A stretch of DNA of 64,000 bases from Rotaria sp. Silwood1 (Eukaryota; Rotifera; Eurotatoria; Philodinida; Philodinidae): NCBI GenBank assembly GCA_905250075.1, contig CAJNOP010000003.1:397507-461506 (forward strand). Reading direction: 5' to 3'. A program made the position numbers and the translations under genes. The notes under the pieces were generated by a model. It worked only from the letters and a program-made list of their open reading frames with translations. It did no database searches and was not told the DNA's origin. This document shows, in pieces, positions 25,701-45,535 of this stretch. Every line of letters starts with the position of its first letter. The stretch's first letter is position 1.

Positions 25701-26855
25701 TATTAGTTGATAGCGTTAAATTACGTATTATTTCATTTATTATTACTCAGTTTAATGTATTATTTACTATATATCAGTTCATTGACTTGGTTTGTTGTTG
25801 AAAATGATCGAATAAGGTCGACGAATCTTATTTTCTCTTTAACCTTTGAGGACGAATTTTTTTTCAATAGAAAACTGATTCTTCAATCAATTTATTGTAT
25901 TTGACTCAAAATGACTACATAAAAACCTGATGTTAATACATCAAGAAAAGAGTTCTTAGCTGAATATATTTAATATTTCTAATTTTTTTATCTGATAAAC
26001 AAATATCTTAGTTCACAGAGTAAATGAGTCCTTTACAACATCAATGTCCGAATCCATTTTAAAGCTGATGATTAACTTGGTACAGTATGAATAGGTAAAA
26101 TTAAATTTAAAGCAAGAAGTAAAAAAATCTAAACTTGTCAAGATAGATAATCTACATAGTATTAAAAAAAACAGCTTTTGTTCTTTTCTGTTATTTTATG
26201 AGATGTAAGCGATTTGCCTAGATGTTGTATAAATTTCAAAAAAGATATTGATTAAGACTTAACAGAGTAATACGAAATTAATAGTATAAAATTTTGCTTC
26301 TGTTTTAGTATTCATGACGTAGAAAACTATGTAATGCATATAACTCTATCGTAAGTTTTGGTTTATTTTTTCTCGAAATATTTTTATATTTTAAGATCAT
26401 ACCAGGCAGATTTTGATATTTGGTCTCAATTTAGCTTATGTTATCATACATTTGATCAGGCAATTATTCGCAAGAAAGGAACAATTGCTGTTTTACACGA
26501 AATACTGAATCAGCGAATGAAAACTATTATAGGCGAGCAATTTGCATCACAAATAACAACGCTATTCGTTTGTATACTGTTCTGAATTGTAATAGTTTTA
26601 TTTTATTTTTGTAAAAGTTAAATGAAAAAGACCAGAAAGCAATAAATATAGATCAGTTCAAGAAAGAATCCGATTGATTTCGTGTATAAACCATTTAGCA
26701 TGAGCATCGGTGACGACAATGAAGGTTATGAAGAATGCATGAACACATTTTGATCTAATTATTCGAAATATGTTTTCAAACCCTTCTCGTTGATTTGAGA
26801 TAAACAAAAGGTGACATGTTAGAATCATGGAATTATCAATTTAAGGATGTTTTAC
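22791..26855. other. Gene-poor region
   Basis: About 4 kb without a convincing gene. Short open frames near 23931 and 25707 have no family resemblance. An open stretch at 26392-26585 looks somewhat coding-like after a possible acceptor (TTTTAAG) but has no identifiable product. A 10-N assembly gap with duplicated flanks lies at 25414-25423. Confidence 0.5.
25367..25470. other. Assembly gap of 10 N flanked by an exact 47-bp duplicate
   Basis: Bases 25367-25413 and 25424-25470 are the same 47-bp sequence, starting TTATATATCTCATAATGAAG. Only ten N separate the two copies. This is what a scaffolder leaves when two overlapping contig ends are not merged, so the duplicate and gap are probably artificial. 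Confidence 0.85.
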
Positions 26856-27282
26856 AAGGGGGAAACAGCGGACTTCAAAAGACTTCAAGAGACTTCTGAA
26901 GACTTCATTAGATTTCAAAAGACTTCACAGACTTCTTGAGACTTCACGGACTTCATGAAACTTCAGAGACTTCCAGAGACTTTACGAGAATTCATAAGAC
27001 TTCATAAGACTTCACAAAACTTCATCGGACTTCACAAGACTTCAAAAGACTTCAGCCGCAGTGTCTTTATAAGGTCACAAGACTCCAAAAGCCTTCATAG
27101 AACTTCATAGGACTTCATCAGACTTGAAGAGACTTCATCAGACTTTATGAGACTTTAGAGACTTCAAGAGACTTTATGGAAATTCATAAGACTCCAAGAG
27201 ACTTCGAGCGACTTCAGAAGACTTCGAAAGACTTTCAAGACTTCATGGGACTTCACGACTGAAGTCTCCGCTGTTTCCCCTT
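26856..27282. mobile_element. Non-autonomous TIR element filled with GACTTC minisatellite, 10-bp TSD
   Basis: Outer ends are inverted copies: AAGGGGGAAACAGCGG-ACTTCA at the left, and the complement of AAGGGGAAACAGCGGAGACTTCA at the right. Both sides are flanked by the direct 10-bp repeat GATGTTTTAC (26846-26855 and 27283-27292), a perfect target-site duplication. The 380-bp interior is a degenerate tandem array of about 10-12-bp units built on GACTTCA, nearly all in the same orientation. No transposase is encoded. A 10-bp duplication fits Mutator-like or fold-back families best, but the superfamily cannot be fixed from one copy. Confidence 0.85.
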
Positions 27283-27292
27283 GATGTTTTAC

Positions 27293-28409
27293 TATAAAAA
27301 TAGCTGAGAAATTCGGAACATAAGTGCGAAGTGTCAAACTTTTAGGTTTTACTGTATAATTTACACTAATTAAATTGAGTTAATAATGTTATGTAAAACT
27401 GATAGTTGACACAAATAAGTTACATAGATAGAAAAGAAAAGAACAGTAGATCAGAACTTATTTATATCAACAGCAGTGTTTGTCACGAATGTGCATCAAA
27501 TGATACAGTTGTATCCCACAATTTACATACTCTGTGACACGATCAACACTTGTTTTTGATAAATATTTATTTCGTAGCTCACAACAATCTTTTCATATGA
27601 TAAATTTATTAATAAAAAGATATTTTGATTTTGAATGATATACGTATTTAAAAAAGCAAATCATATTTGTATTGATCTGAAGATTACTGAATGATTCTTA
27701 CTTATTATTTCGTTTACATCTGTTTAACTATTTTGCTATCAAATAGTATTTTTTTACGAAAACAATCTATTATTTGTTTTTTATAAAATTTTTCGGCTAA
27801 TTTTCTTAGCAATCATACTTTGCTCGTTCAGTTTTGATAGGTGCACTCGGTGCACGAAATTCCGATTTTTCAATTATCAATTATATCATTTGTATAGATT
27901 CATTAATATTGAACTTTTATGAGTCATTTTATTGCATAAAATCAACTTTTTATTGTACTTGTTTTTAAACAAATCAACGTTCTTTGAATATATATGAATT
28001 GATCAAACATAGAAAGGGTAACTACAACAGAAAAATAGAAAAATAAGCAGCTTGCTCAGAAAAAGACATTAGAAAGTGAATAGTAAATAATACATGTGAA
28101 AATCAAAGTATTTTTTTTCTGTAAGTGTGAGGCGAACTGAAGCAAATGGATTACAACCTTGGTCGAATTGAATACGAATGAAGGATTTCTTATTCGTTTC
28201 GGTCTCTCCCATATAAGTACTACTATGGGTCAGATCAATATCTTACATATCAACGGCTTGATTGAGAACGATTGAATAGAATGTAAGTCATTTTCTTTCT
28301 ACTTTGAGTGTCCTACCCTTTCGTGCACTCGGTCATACATTCATTGAACCGAATCATTATATGCTCACAAGCGTTACTTTTTGCTTTCTTTTTGCTATTC
28401 ATTTGAAAG
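27293..28409. other. Intergenic region upstream of cyclophilin
   Basis: About 1.1 kb of AT-rich sequence with no recognised exon or repeat ends. The cyclophilin promoter should lie in its distal part. Confidence 0.5.
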
Positions 28410-29121
28410 ATGCAACGACCAAAAGTGTTTTTTAACATAGCTATTGGCGGACAGCCACAAGGAGTCGTCATTTTTGAGGTTTGTTTTCTTTGATTTCAAT
28501 ATTAATCTCGTTGTTTTGTTCTTAATGTTTAGCTTTTTTCCGATATTACACCAAAAACAGCAGGTAAGTAGTTTCTATTATTCATCTAACAAATACACCA
28601 TTGAAATTTTTTTTTAAGAAAATTTCCGACAATTATGTACAGGTGCACGAGGCTTTGGTTTTCGCGGTTGTCCATTTCATCGAATAATTCCTCAATTTAT
28701 GGTTCAAGGTGGTGATTTTGATCGACGCGATGGCACAGGAGGTTAATTAATTTTACAACTCTTTCCGATACTAATATCTTTTCAGGTCGAAGTATTTATG
28801 GTGATCAATTTCCTGATGAAAGTTTTCGTTTAAAACACGATGTTCCGTTTTTATTATCGATGGCAAATTCAGGTCCAAATACAAATGGTTCACAGTTTTT
28901 CATCACTGTGGCTCCTACACCATGGTATAGAAAATCAAAATAAACTTGATTCCTTTCTTTTTTTCTAAAATATTATCATATTTCGTAGGCTTGATGGTAA
29001 ACATGTTGTATTCGGGCGTGTTGTGCAAGGTCACGATATTGTCAAAAAAATGGAAAGTTGTGGTACACAAGAAGGCACACCACGAGCCAATGTTGTTATA
29101 GCGGATTGTGGTCAAGCATAA
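28410..29121 (+). CDS. Cyclophilin-type peptidyl-prolyl cis-trans isomerase
   Basis: Catalyses proline isomerisation in protein folding. Five exons (28410-28478, 28533-28563, 28619-28741, 28786-28924, 28989-29121) give 164 residues, the size of cyclophilin A, with no signal peptide, so a cytosolic form is likely. The domain fills the whole protein: [39 protein letters not shown] (catalytic Arg, then Phe, Met and Gln), [18 protein letters not shown] and [13 protein letters not shown]. The last includes the Trp that makes cyclophilins cyclosporin-sensitive. It ends with the typical VVIADCG strand. All active-site residues seen in human CypA are present. Introns are 41-64 bp. Paralogue identity within the cyclophilin family is not resolved. 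Confidence 0.95.
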
Positions 29122-29295
29122 AAGATTTTAAAAAAAACTAGTTTTATTTATGATTAGGAGAAAGAAAAGAATTCATAGGTTAATAATAAAAATAAAGAGA
29201 CAGATACAAAAGAATTTGATACAAAAGAATTTTTATTTTCATATTCATAATGGTACAAATACTTCAAAATTTTTTCATTGACTAAATAATTCACA

Positions 29296-29697
29296 TCATT
29301 CTTCACGTTTTACTTGAATTGATATTACTGGTATATTACAAGTTATATCACGATCGTCAAATACTAAAATATTAATTTCTGTAACAACCTAACGTAAATT
29401 AGCTAAATAAAAACTTAAACTCCTTTCAGAAAGATTCATATCGACATAACAAGTCATGGAATTTTAGATATGAAATATCTACAACATAGTGTAATACAAT
29501 GAATACATTTTTCTCTAGAACTGTATCTTTAAACTTTTAATCGTCATTTAATATTAATAATTGGTGTACGCACATTTTCGATTTGAAGAAAAATCACAAC
29601 TAGTGAAAACTAAAATCATAAAAATACTTACTAAGCAGTCGGTCTTCATCATTTGTAACTCTTCATTTGTAATGAAAATTATTAAATCTCGATAAGA
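29296..29697 (-). CDS. Possible two-exon 3' gene fragment
   Basis: Two short minus-strand segments splice in phase: 29697-29632 and 29388-29296 (stop TGA). They give 52 residues (SYRDLIIFITNEELQMM...CLVVTEINILVFDDRDITC...VKREE). Both have good flanking signals: the acceptors CTTTTAG and TTACGTTAG and a donor GTAAGT. The peptide is coding-like, but I do not recognise it, and no upstream exon or start was found before the PRISE-like gene at 30075. It may be the surviving 3' end of a degraded gene, or simply chance. Confidence 0.25.
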
Positions 29698-30074
29698 CTA
29701 AAAGAAGTCTAAAAGCATGATTATTCGTAATCATTCATTGGGAGTTACAGTCACCGATTCAATCTTATGACAACGTATTTTAATCTAAAATATCTTAACT
29801 TGATTCTCTCACTGATAATCTAATATCACAGATTGCAAGATCGTTTCCTTGTTAGAAAAAACAAAACGAAAGCCTTTAATATGATTTTCAATCACTATTT
29901 TTTCGTTTGTCTAACGAATGATTATTATATTGTTATTTGACAATTGAACTCAGTAACATGAGTTAATGAAGTGTAACCAGTGTACGTTAAGTGTATTTTT
30001 TTCATCAATGTAAAGATTAAATCACAAATAAATATATCATCGCAAACAAGAATAAAATATAAGTATAAAGAAAG

Positions 30075-31412
30075 ATGACATTGACGCCATCAAATGTTGC
30101 TTGTGTATGGGGCGCCAATGGAATATCAGGTACAGCAATGATTGATTTATTAGTTGAACAACCTCGAAATGAATGGAGTAAAATTATTTGTATTTCTCGA
30201 CGACCAACACAATTAGACGTTGAAGATGATCGAGTACATTTCATTTCCATTGATATCCTTCAAGCTAATGTTGATGAAATTGTTACAGAATTATCTAAAG
30301 CAGGTGGAGAATCTATTACACATGTATATCATTATACATATATTGAAAAAAAAGATGAAAAAGAATTAGATCAAGTCAATACAATACTATTTCAAAAAGC
30401 ACTTGATGCTACTGTTAAAATAGCTGGTAAACAAATAAAATGTGTTTTACTTCAAACAGGTTATAAAGTAAAAAGAACTTCTTATGAATTTTAATTGAAA
30501 ATTAATAAAATTATTTTTGTTTTAGTATTATGGTGTTCATAAAGGTGGTGAATATCTGGCATCTTGTCCCTATACTGAAGATGCTCCTCGTCATAAAGGT
30601 TCGAACTTTTATTATATACAAGAAGATCTTCTTAAAGAATATGCTGAAAAAAATGGTTGGAAATATATTATCACACGACCTAATATTATTATTGGTGTAT
30701 CGAGAGGAAATTTTATGAATTTTGCAGTTAGTCTTGCACTTTATGCATGCATTCAAAAAGAAAAAAGTCAACCATTATATTTTCCTGGTAATGAAATTGC
30801 TTGGAATTCAATAGTTGATCATTCCGATGCATTAAATAATGCACGTTTTCAATTATGGTCATCAACAAATGATAAAATTCAAAATGAAATATTTAATATA
30901 CATAACGGTGATGAAGTCAAATTTCGAACATTATGGCCAAAAATTGAAAAGTAATATCATTTAGTTAATTTTTTTTTTCAATAAATTAAATTTTACAATT
31001 TTTTTTAAAAATAATTTAGATATTTTGATTTTACTCCTTATAAACAAAAATTTAATACACAGAACGATATTAAAATAGGAGATATTGGTATTTTACGACT
31101 ATCTCTTGCAAAATATATGCCAGAAAATAAAGATATATGGTCTCGTCTTGCTAAACGTAATGAACTTGATGAATCAGCTTTTAACTATGCTACTTGGGAA
31201 TTTATTGGTGAGGAATAATTTATTTTCATGCCGAATTAATCAAATTTGAAATATTTTCTTTGTTAGATTTTGTTCTTGGTCGAACATTTGATGATCATGG
31301 TGACATGACTAAAGCACGTCAATATGGTTGGACAACAACAGTTGATACCAGTGAATGTTTTATTCAATGTTTTGATCGATTGAAAAAGATGGATGTTATT
31401 CCATTCAATTGA
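30075..31412 (+). CDS. PRISE-type enone reductase (progesterone 5-beta-reductase / iridoid-synthase-like)
   Basis: NAD(P)H-dependent Rossmann-fold reductase of the short-chain dehydrogenase superfamily, likely acting on 1,4-enones. Four exons (30075-30467, 30526-30950, 31020-31207, 31267-31412) encode 383 residues, close to plant progesterone 5-beta-reductase (about 389). The nucleotide-binding loop is WGANGISG at 12-19, followed by ICISRRP for cofactor selection. The family's catalytic Lys lies in LQTGYKYYGVH (K131) and the catalytic Tyr in NFYYIQEDLL (Y160/Y161). Further family marks are ITRPNIIIG and the W-x-SIVDHSDA segment. The substrate is not predictable. Animals generally lack this plant/fungal/bacterial family, so acquisition by transfer is a reasonable hypothesis; the introns show it is well settled in this genome. 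Confidence 0.85.
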
Positions 31413-33375
31413 CTTTCATTAATTCTATTTTCTAATCAAGCTTTTTCTTTTTGGAACGTATACAAATTCATGCTAGTAATTTAAGAATACGTGATCTTAA
31501 TGCTTCAAGTGTGCCATTTTCAAAATTGGTTTTTTTCTTCACAAGCATAAATATCAAGTCTTATATAACGAAAAATTATCTGTATCAAACGAATTGTTGA
31601 CATATAATCAAGTCACATTTTGTATTTATCTAATATATACTTAAATTCATATTTATATTTAGATAACACTTGTTCTCATATCTCTATCCTATCAGTCTAG
31701 AACCAAGTGAATCAAGTATCGATGAACGTAACTTATATAATAAATCGAAATTTTATCTCAATAATATCGATAGATTTAACTTCAAACTTCTCAAAAATTG
31801 TCATAACAATAATTTATATTAATAATGATATCACATCAAAGTGGAAGCTTTTTGACTAACAAACATAACTGCACATTACTTATTACTGAGTTCGTCCTAT
31901 GGATATACTATTTCCTGATGTATAAACACATAGTAGCCAATTCATCAGGTATAAGATTATATTCTGATGAATTAACAATTATTTTTGGTCTAGTTAATGC
32001 AATATATCAAATTTTCAATACGAGAATTTATAAATGACAGTGAATTATAGATTTTAATTCTTTAAAATTCTATAAAGTAAGAATTGTTTCAATAAAGACC
32101 GATGTGAGATAAAAATATGTCACATTTTTATCCATAAGCTAACTCTTCTTATTAAAGTAAGTACATGAAAAATAGATTCATCGCATAGTTTTATTTTATA
32201 AAGACAAAGAATAAAGAGAATATTCTTTGAAAGACAAAATGAAATTAAAAATATCAGCATTGTTATCGATCTATATATATTTGAATTCAGTAACCTAAAG
32301 TATGAGAAACATAATACAGACATATTGTTAATGTATGTAAACCAACATACACATTAGAGTGTAATGTTATATGTATAATAGTATAGTTTTTATGATCTAA
32401 GAAGGCATAAATTTAAAGATGGAAATTGATTGAAAAATTATTAATATTTTCATACTAAAAAAATTGATTATTGATGTCTATAACTTGACTATGAAGATGA
32501 AAGAGGTCATCCATATAAGACATTTAAATAAAGAGAAGAGACAGGAGATTAGAAAGAACATGAAATGGGGATGAGAAAGGTCAATAACTTAGATTGAGTC
32601 AACATTATTAAAACTGTAACTCCTCAGATTCTAATGACGATATATCATCAACGAATAAATAATTTATATCAATCATTTAACACAAAAAACTATATTTGAC
32701 CAAATAGGTTCTTTCTAACCAAACTTTGGCAATGGAACATCCCTAAAAAAGAAAGTTCAAAAAAAAATGCAATTTTAACCTGATCATCCTTTATAAAACA
32801 TTTCAAAGAGAAACATAGTTTCAAATATTTTTATTTAGTCCATAACCTTGACTATTCCTTTTTTTCAAAATCAAATGTTTTCTTATAAGCCATAGACATA
32901 ACAACATAAAATTATTATTTACCAGTCAAATTTCATATATGATTTAATTTTTCATTTTCAAAGCGTAATATTTTGTGTTTCTATTTCTTCTTGAACAACA
33001 TACACGGAACATACGCACGCACGCACACACACACATACAGAAACAGACAAATAAAGAATTTCTATCTACAGTAAACGATTTTGTCAATATCCCGAAAAAC
33101 AAAAAGATGAATATCAAGACCAAATCAACAGAAAAACAAAACAACAACAAATAGAAATCTTTTTGTTTCTTTGTTTTCTCGAGTCATCTAAGACAAGATC
33201 AATCATGACTATTCATATGGCCTGTTGAAATATGTTATTCTTTCGTCTATCTGACACGAGTACGAAATAAATTTAAATTATGAACGAAAACAAACGACGA
33301 AAAAGAAAAATACAGTCAGATAGATAGAGATTTAATTTAATTGCAAACGAATTGTTTGTTTTGTTTTTGGTTTTA
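31413..33375. other. Intergenic region between convergent genes
   Basis: About 2 kb of AT-rich sequence holding the 3' ends of the enone reductase and KDM5. It includes a short (ACGC)n(AC)n tract at 33013-33036. No gene was recognised. Confidence 0.55.
33013..33036. repeat. (ACGC)n/(AC)n microsatellite
   Basis: A short run of ACGC units passes into AC units, directly 3' of the KDM5 gene. Confidence 0.8.
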
Positions 33376-42345
<8,970 letters not shown>

Positions 42346-43519
42346 TTCTTTTTCTTTACATCAACTTATAAGATTATTGTAACATAAACAATATAATATG
42401 TATCGAATGGAAAAAGACAACTCTGATATATTGATGAATGACTTCCCGAAAAAAAAAGAGAAACATTCAGTGACATCTCTTTCCATCGACCTTCTTTCTT
42501 ATAGGTTTAGATCATTTCTAGATAACGCCACAAGTAATTTATTCAGAATTAATAAGTAAATAAAATATCAAGATAATCTTATTTAAATAAAATCATATTT
42601 GAATTGTTTGCTTATAGACAAATTTTATCTTTATACAATCATTTGACAGACTTTTACACAAGAGAATCAATAAACTTTTCGTTTTCTGACACTTAGTATT
42701 GCTTGCTTATCATTAAACGTATTTATATGTAAGCTGTTTTGTTTTTTAAATTAAGTAAAAAACAACAATCGAAGAAGAAGAAATATAAAGTGAGAATTCA
42801 AATATTTTCGAGTTAAATAAATTTTCATATTATAACAGTGAGGAGATAAAAATTTGTTTATATTTTTCTCAATTAGCAAAAAAAAACATTATTTAATTAA
42901 TGGTAAAGCGTCGTTTCCCTTGACCGTCACCTTGAAAGATAAAGTAAAATAATTTTAAGATAATTGATATTACATAATTGTTATTTCTATATCTAATAGA
43001 AAAAAAACCATTTTATTATTGTTGAAATAAATAGTTAAGCAATGATTTATTCATCTAAAAAAGTATCCATTGTACTCTTGAAAATCTACTGAACATTGCA
43101 AGAGAGATAAAAGATTATGGATCGAAAGTTTTGACTGTAATCGATATACTAGTTTACAAATATTGAATTCATTTTATTGATGACAAAAATTTCAATTGAA
43201 TATATTTAAATAAAAGAAAATCTTATGTTTTTTTCTATGTCTTGACAAACATTGTAACTAACCACACAAATATTTCTATAAACATACTTTACAAAACAAA
43301 CCAGTAAAAAAAGAAGTCAAACATTCTTTTCCATAAGAAACTCGCAGTGAATGTACTGGATTCAAGGTATCCATGTACTAGGTCATTTGTCAGCAGGGTA
43401 CTTTTTGAGTATCTTGTTATCAGTAGGTCAACAGATCTAGGTTGAGTACCCTACTGAAAATCGTCTCACGAGGGAATGAAAAGAGTTCACTTACATAAAC
43501 CTGTATATTGGTATTTGTA
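42346..43519. other. Intergenic region upstream of KDM5
   Basis: About 1.2 kb, AT-rich. KDM5 and the deiodinase-like gene diverge across the whole 42.3-45.5 kb interval, so the KDM5 promoter should be here. No exon was recognised. Confidence 0.5.
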
Positions 43520-43523
43520 TTAA

Positions 43524-44813
43524 GGGGGGAGGCTGAGCCCCCCTCCTCACCTGTCAATTTTTCTCAACAATTTATAGAGCTTGTCAAACTACATATATCC
43601 TGAAATTTTTATGACGTTCTGCTTCATTTTGCTAGAGTTATGTCTTCCGCAAGCTAAAAGTCGTTTTGGACCTCATACCACTATAAAATTTCGAAAATTT
43701 TTCGAATAAAAGATTTTAACCTAATTTTTCAATATTTTGATAGAGCATCAAGAGTTGTATATATATCCTGAAAATTTTACAATTATACAATGAGTATTCT
43801 ATGAGAAACAAAGATTTTTCTATAAACGTACATTTTACCTGTTCAATAGTATATTTGGAAAACCTTGCCAACAATTCCAAAACTATGGTAGGTTACCATC
43901 AAAATCTGTTCTTACCAAAAGATGTGCTACTCAATTCTGGATGTAGTAAGCAGAGTAGCATTTTCATTTTCAGAATAAAATCCTTACAAAAAACGAATTT
44001 TTCTATAGCAGTTCAAAATACTAAAAAAAAACGCATTTATTTAACTATTTTGACTAGTATAGCTTTATTTACAGGCAAAATGAATGTCATATTTGAAATC
44101 ATCATAAAAGACTGAGTCGATTGACATATGTTTTAATGAAAAATAAATTTCGTCAAAATTTTACCCTGGGGGAGACCACGGACGAAATTTCTAAAAAAAG
44201 AGCTGGAGGGGGTACAGATGAAATTTTGACAAAATTTATTTTTCATTAAAACATATGTCAATCGACTCAGTTTTTTATGATGATTTCAAATATGACATTC
44301 ATTTTGCCTGTAAATAAAGCTATACTAGTCAAAATAGTTAAATAAGTGCGTTTTTTGTACGGATTTTATTCTGAAAATGAAAATGCTACTCTGCTTACTA
44401 CATCCAGAATTGAGTAGCACATCTTTTGGTAAGAACAGATTTTTATGATAACCTACCATAGTTTTGGAATTTTTGGCAAGGTTTTCTAAAAATACTATTG
44501 AACAGGTAAAATGTACGTTTATAGAAAAGTCTTTGTTTCTCATAGAATACTCATTGTATAATTGTAAAATTTTCAGGATATATACAACTCTTGATGCTCT
44601 ATCAAAATATTGAAAAATTAGGTTAAAATCTTTTATTCGAAAAATTTTCGAAATTTGATAGTGGTATGAGATCCAAAACGACTTTTAGCTTGCGGAAGGC
44701 ATAACTCTGGCAAAAAGAGGCAGAACGCCATAAAAATTTCAGGATATATGTAGTTTGACAAGCTCTATAAATTGTTGAAAAAAATTGACAGGTGAGGGAG
44801 GGTCAACTCCCCC
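43524..44813. mobile_element. TTAA-flanked fold-back (near-perfect palindrome) element, 1290 bp
   Basis: Two arms of about 620 bp are inverted copies of each other around a short centre near 44165-44220. The outer ends are G/C-rich (GGGGGGAGGCTGAG... and the complement of GGGGGAGTTGACC...), and each lies directly inside a TTAA (43520-43523 and 44814-44817). TTAA duplication is the mark of piggyBac-like or Kolobok-type transposition. Each arm carries the same small open frame, beginning MRNKDFSINVHFTCSIV, in mirror orientation (43801-44115 plus, 44543-44325 minus). These are a by-product of the inverted repeat, with no transposase motif. Arms differ by scattered substitutions only, implying fairly recent origin or arm-to-arm conversion. 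Confidence 0.85.
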
Positions 44814-44822
44814 TTAAAGGTT

Positions 44823-44990
44823 CGAAGAAAATCAAACGACCTAAAACTTTCACAATAAAATATTCTTACTGAAGCGTGCATCTATGTAAAGTTTAAATTC
44901 TCAAATTAGTTTCTCTGATGTTGAACTTAGACATTTACTTAAAAAATATTGTAGAAGTGCTACATCTTCATAGCAATGAACGAAGGGCAC
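44823..44990 (+). repeat. Diverged dispersed repeat, copy A
   Basis: This stretch, starting at ATCAAACGACCTAAAACTTTC, aligns by eye with 54915-55085 over roughly 160 bp at an estimated two-thirds identity. Shared blocks include AAACTTTCA-AATAAA, TCTATG-AAA-TTAAA, and the end GTGCTACATCTTCATAGCAATGA versus GTGGAATATCTGTGCAATGA. It probably belongs to an old interspersed family. It lies directly beside the fold-back element. Confidence 0.45.
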
Positions 44991-45535
44991 GGACTCTTTT
45001 CACTCAAAAGTGATTGAAAAGTTAAAAATTCCTCTTGTCAATGCATGGTTACGTTCCAGATACTTGTTCACTTTCTATAGTATTCTATGAAAAATTTTTC
45101 AATCAGTTGATATACTAAATATATAGAAGTATTTTGTAGTCAAGTGCTAAAACCATGTAAAGTACTCAAAGGTTATTGTAATATATTGATAGCAGAGTAC
45201 CCTAAACTCAATACATTCACTAGGGACACACATGATGTCAGTTTCACTTTGGATATTGTCTACATTACAAGATTTCGAACATATCTTATGTCTACTAATT
45301 TCAAATAACATCATACAAAATATTCTTATAGAAATCTTATCTAATGATTCATCACTCGTGACTTTGACTTCTACAAAAAGAAACCTCGATGCATCAAATT
45401 ATGATTCATATTAGTCGATATATTTCAAGCAACGTTAACTTTTACTGTTGATTCATGTTATTACGCCATGCACAAGTAATCCAGAATTAGTATAAAAAGA
45501 CGTGAAAAGCAGAAAAAAAATACAAGAAAGTGACA

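Noticed and set aside
26880..27260. CRISPR-like array
   Set aside because: Units are short, degenerate and lack unique spacers. The array lies inside TIR-bounded DNA of a eukaryote.
43801..44543. Two related genes in opposite orientation
   Set aside because: They are the two arms of the inverted repeat, have no known domain and mirror each other exactly in position.
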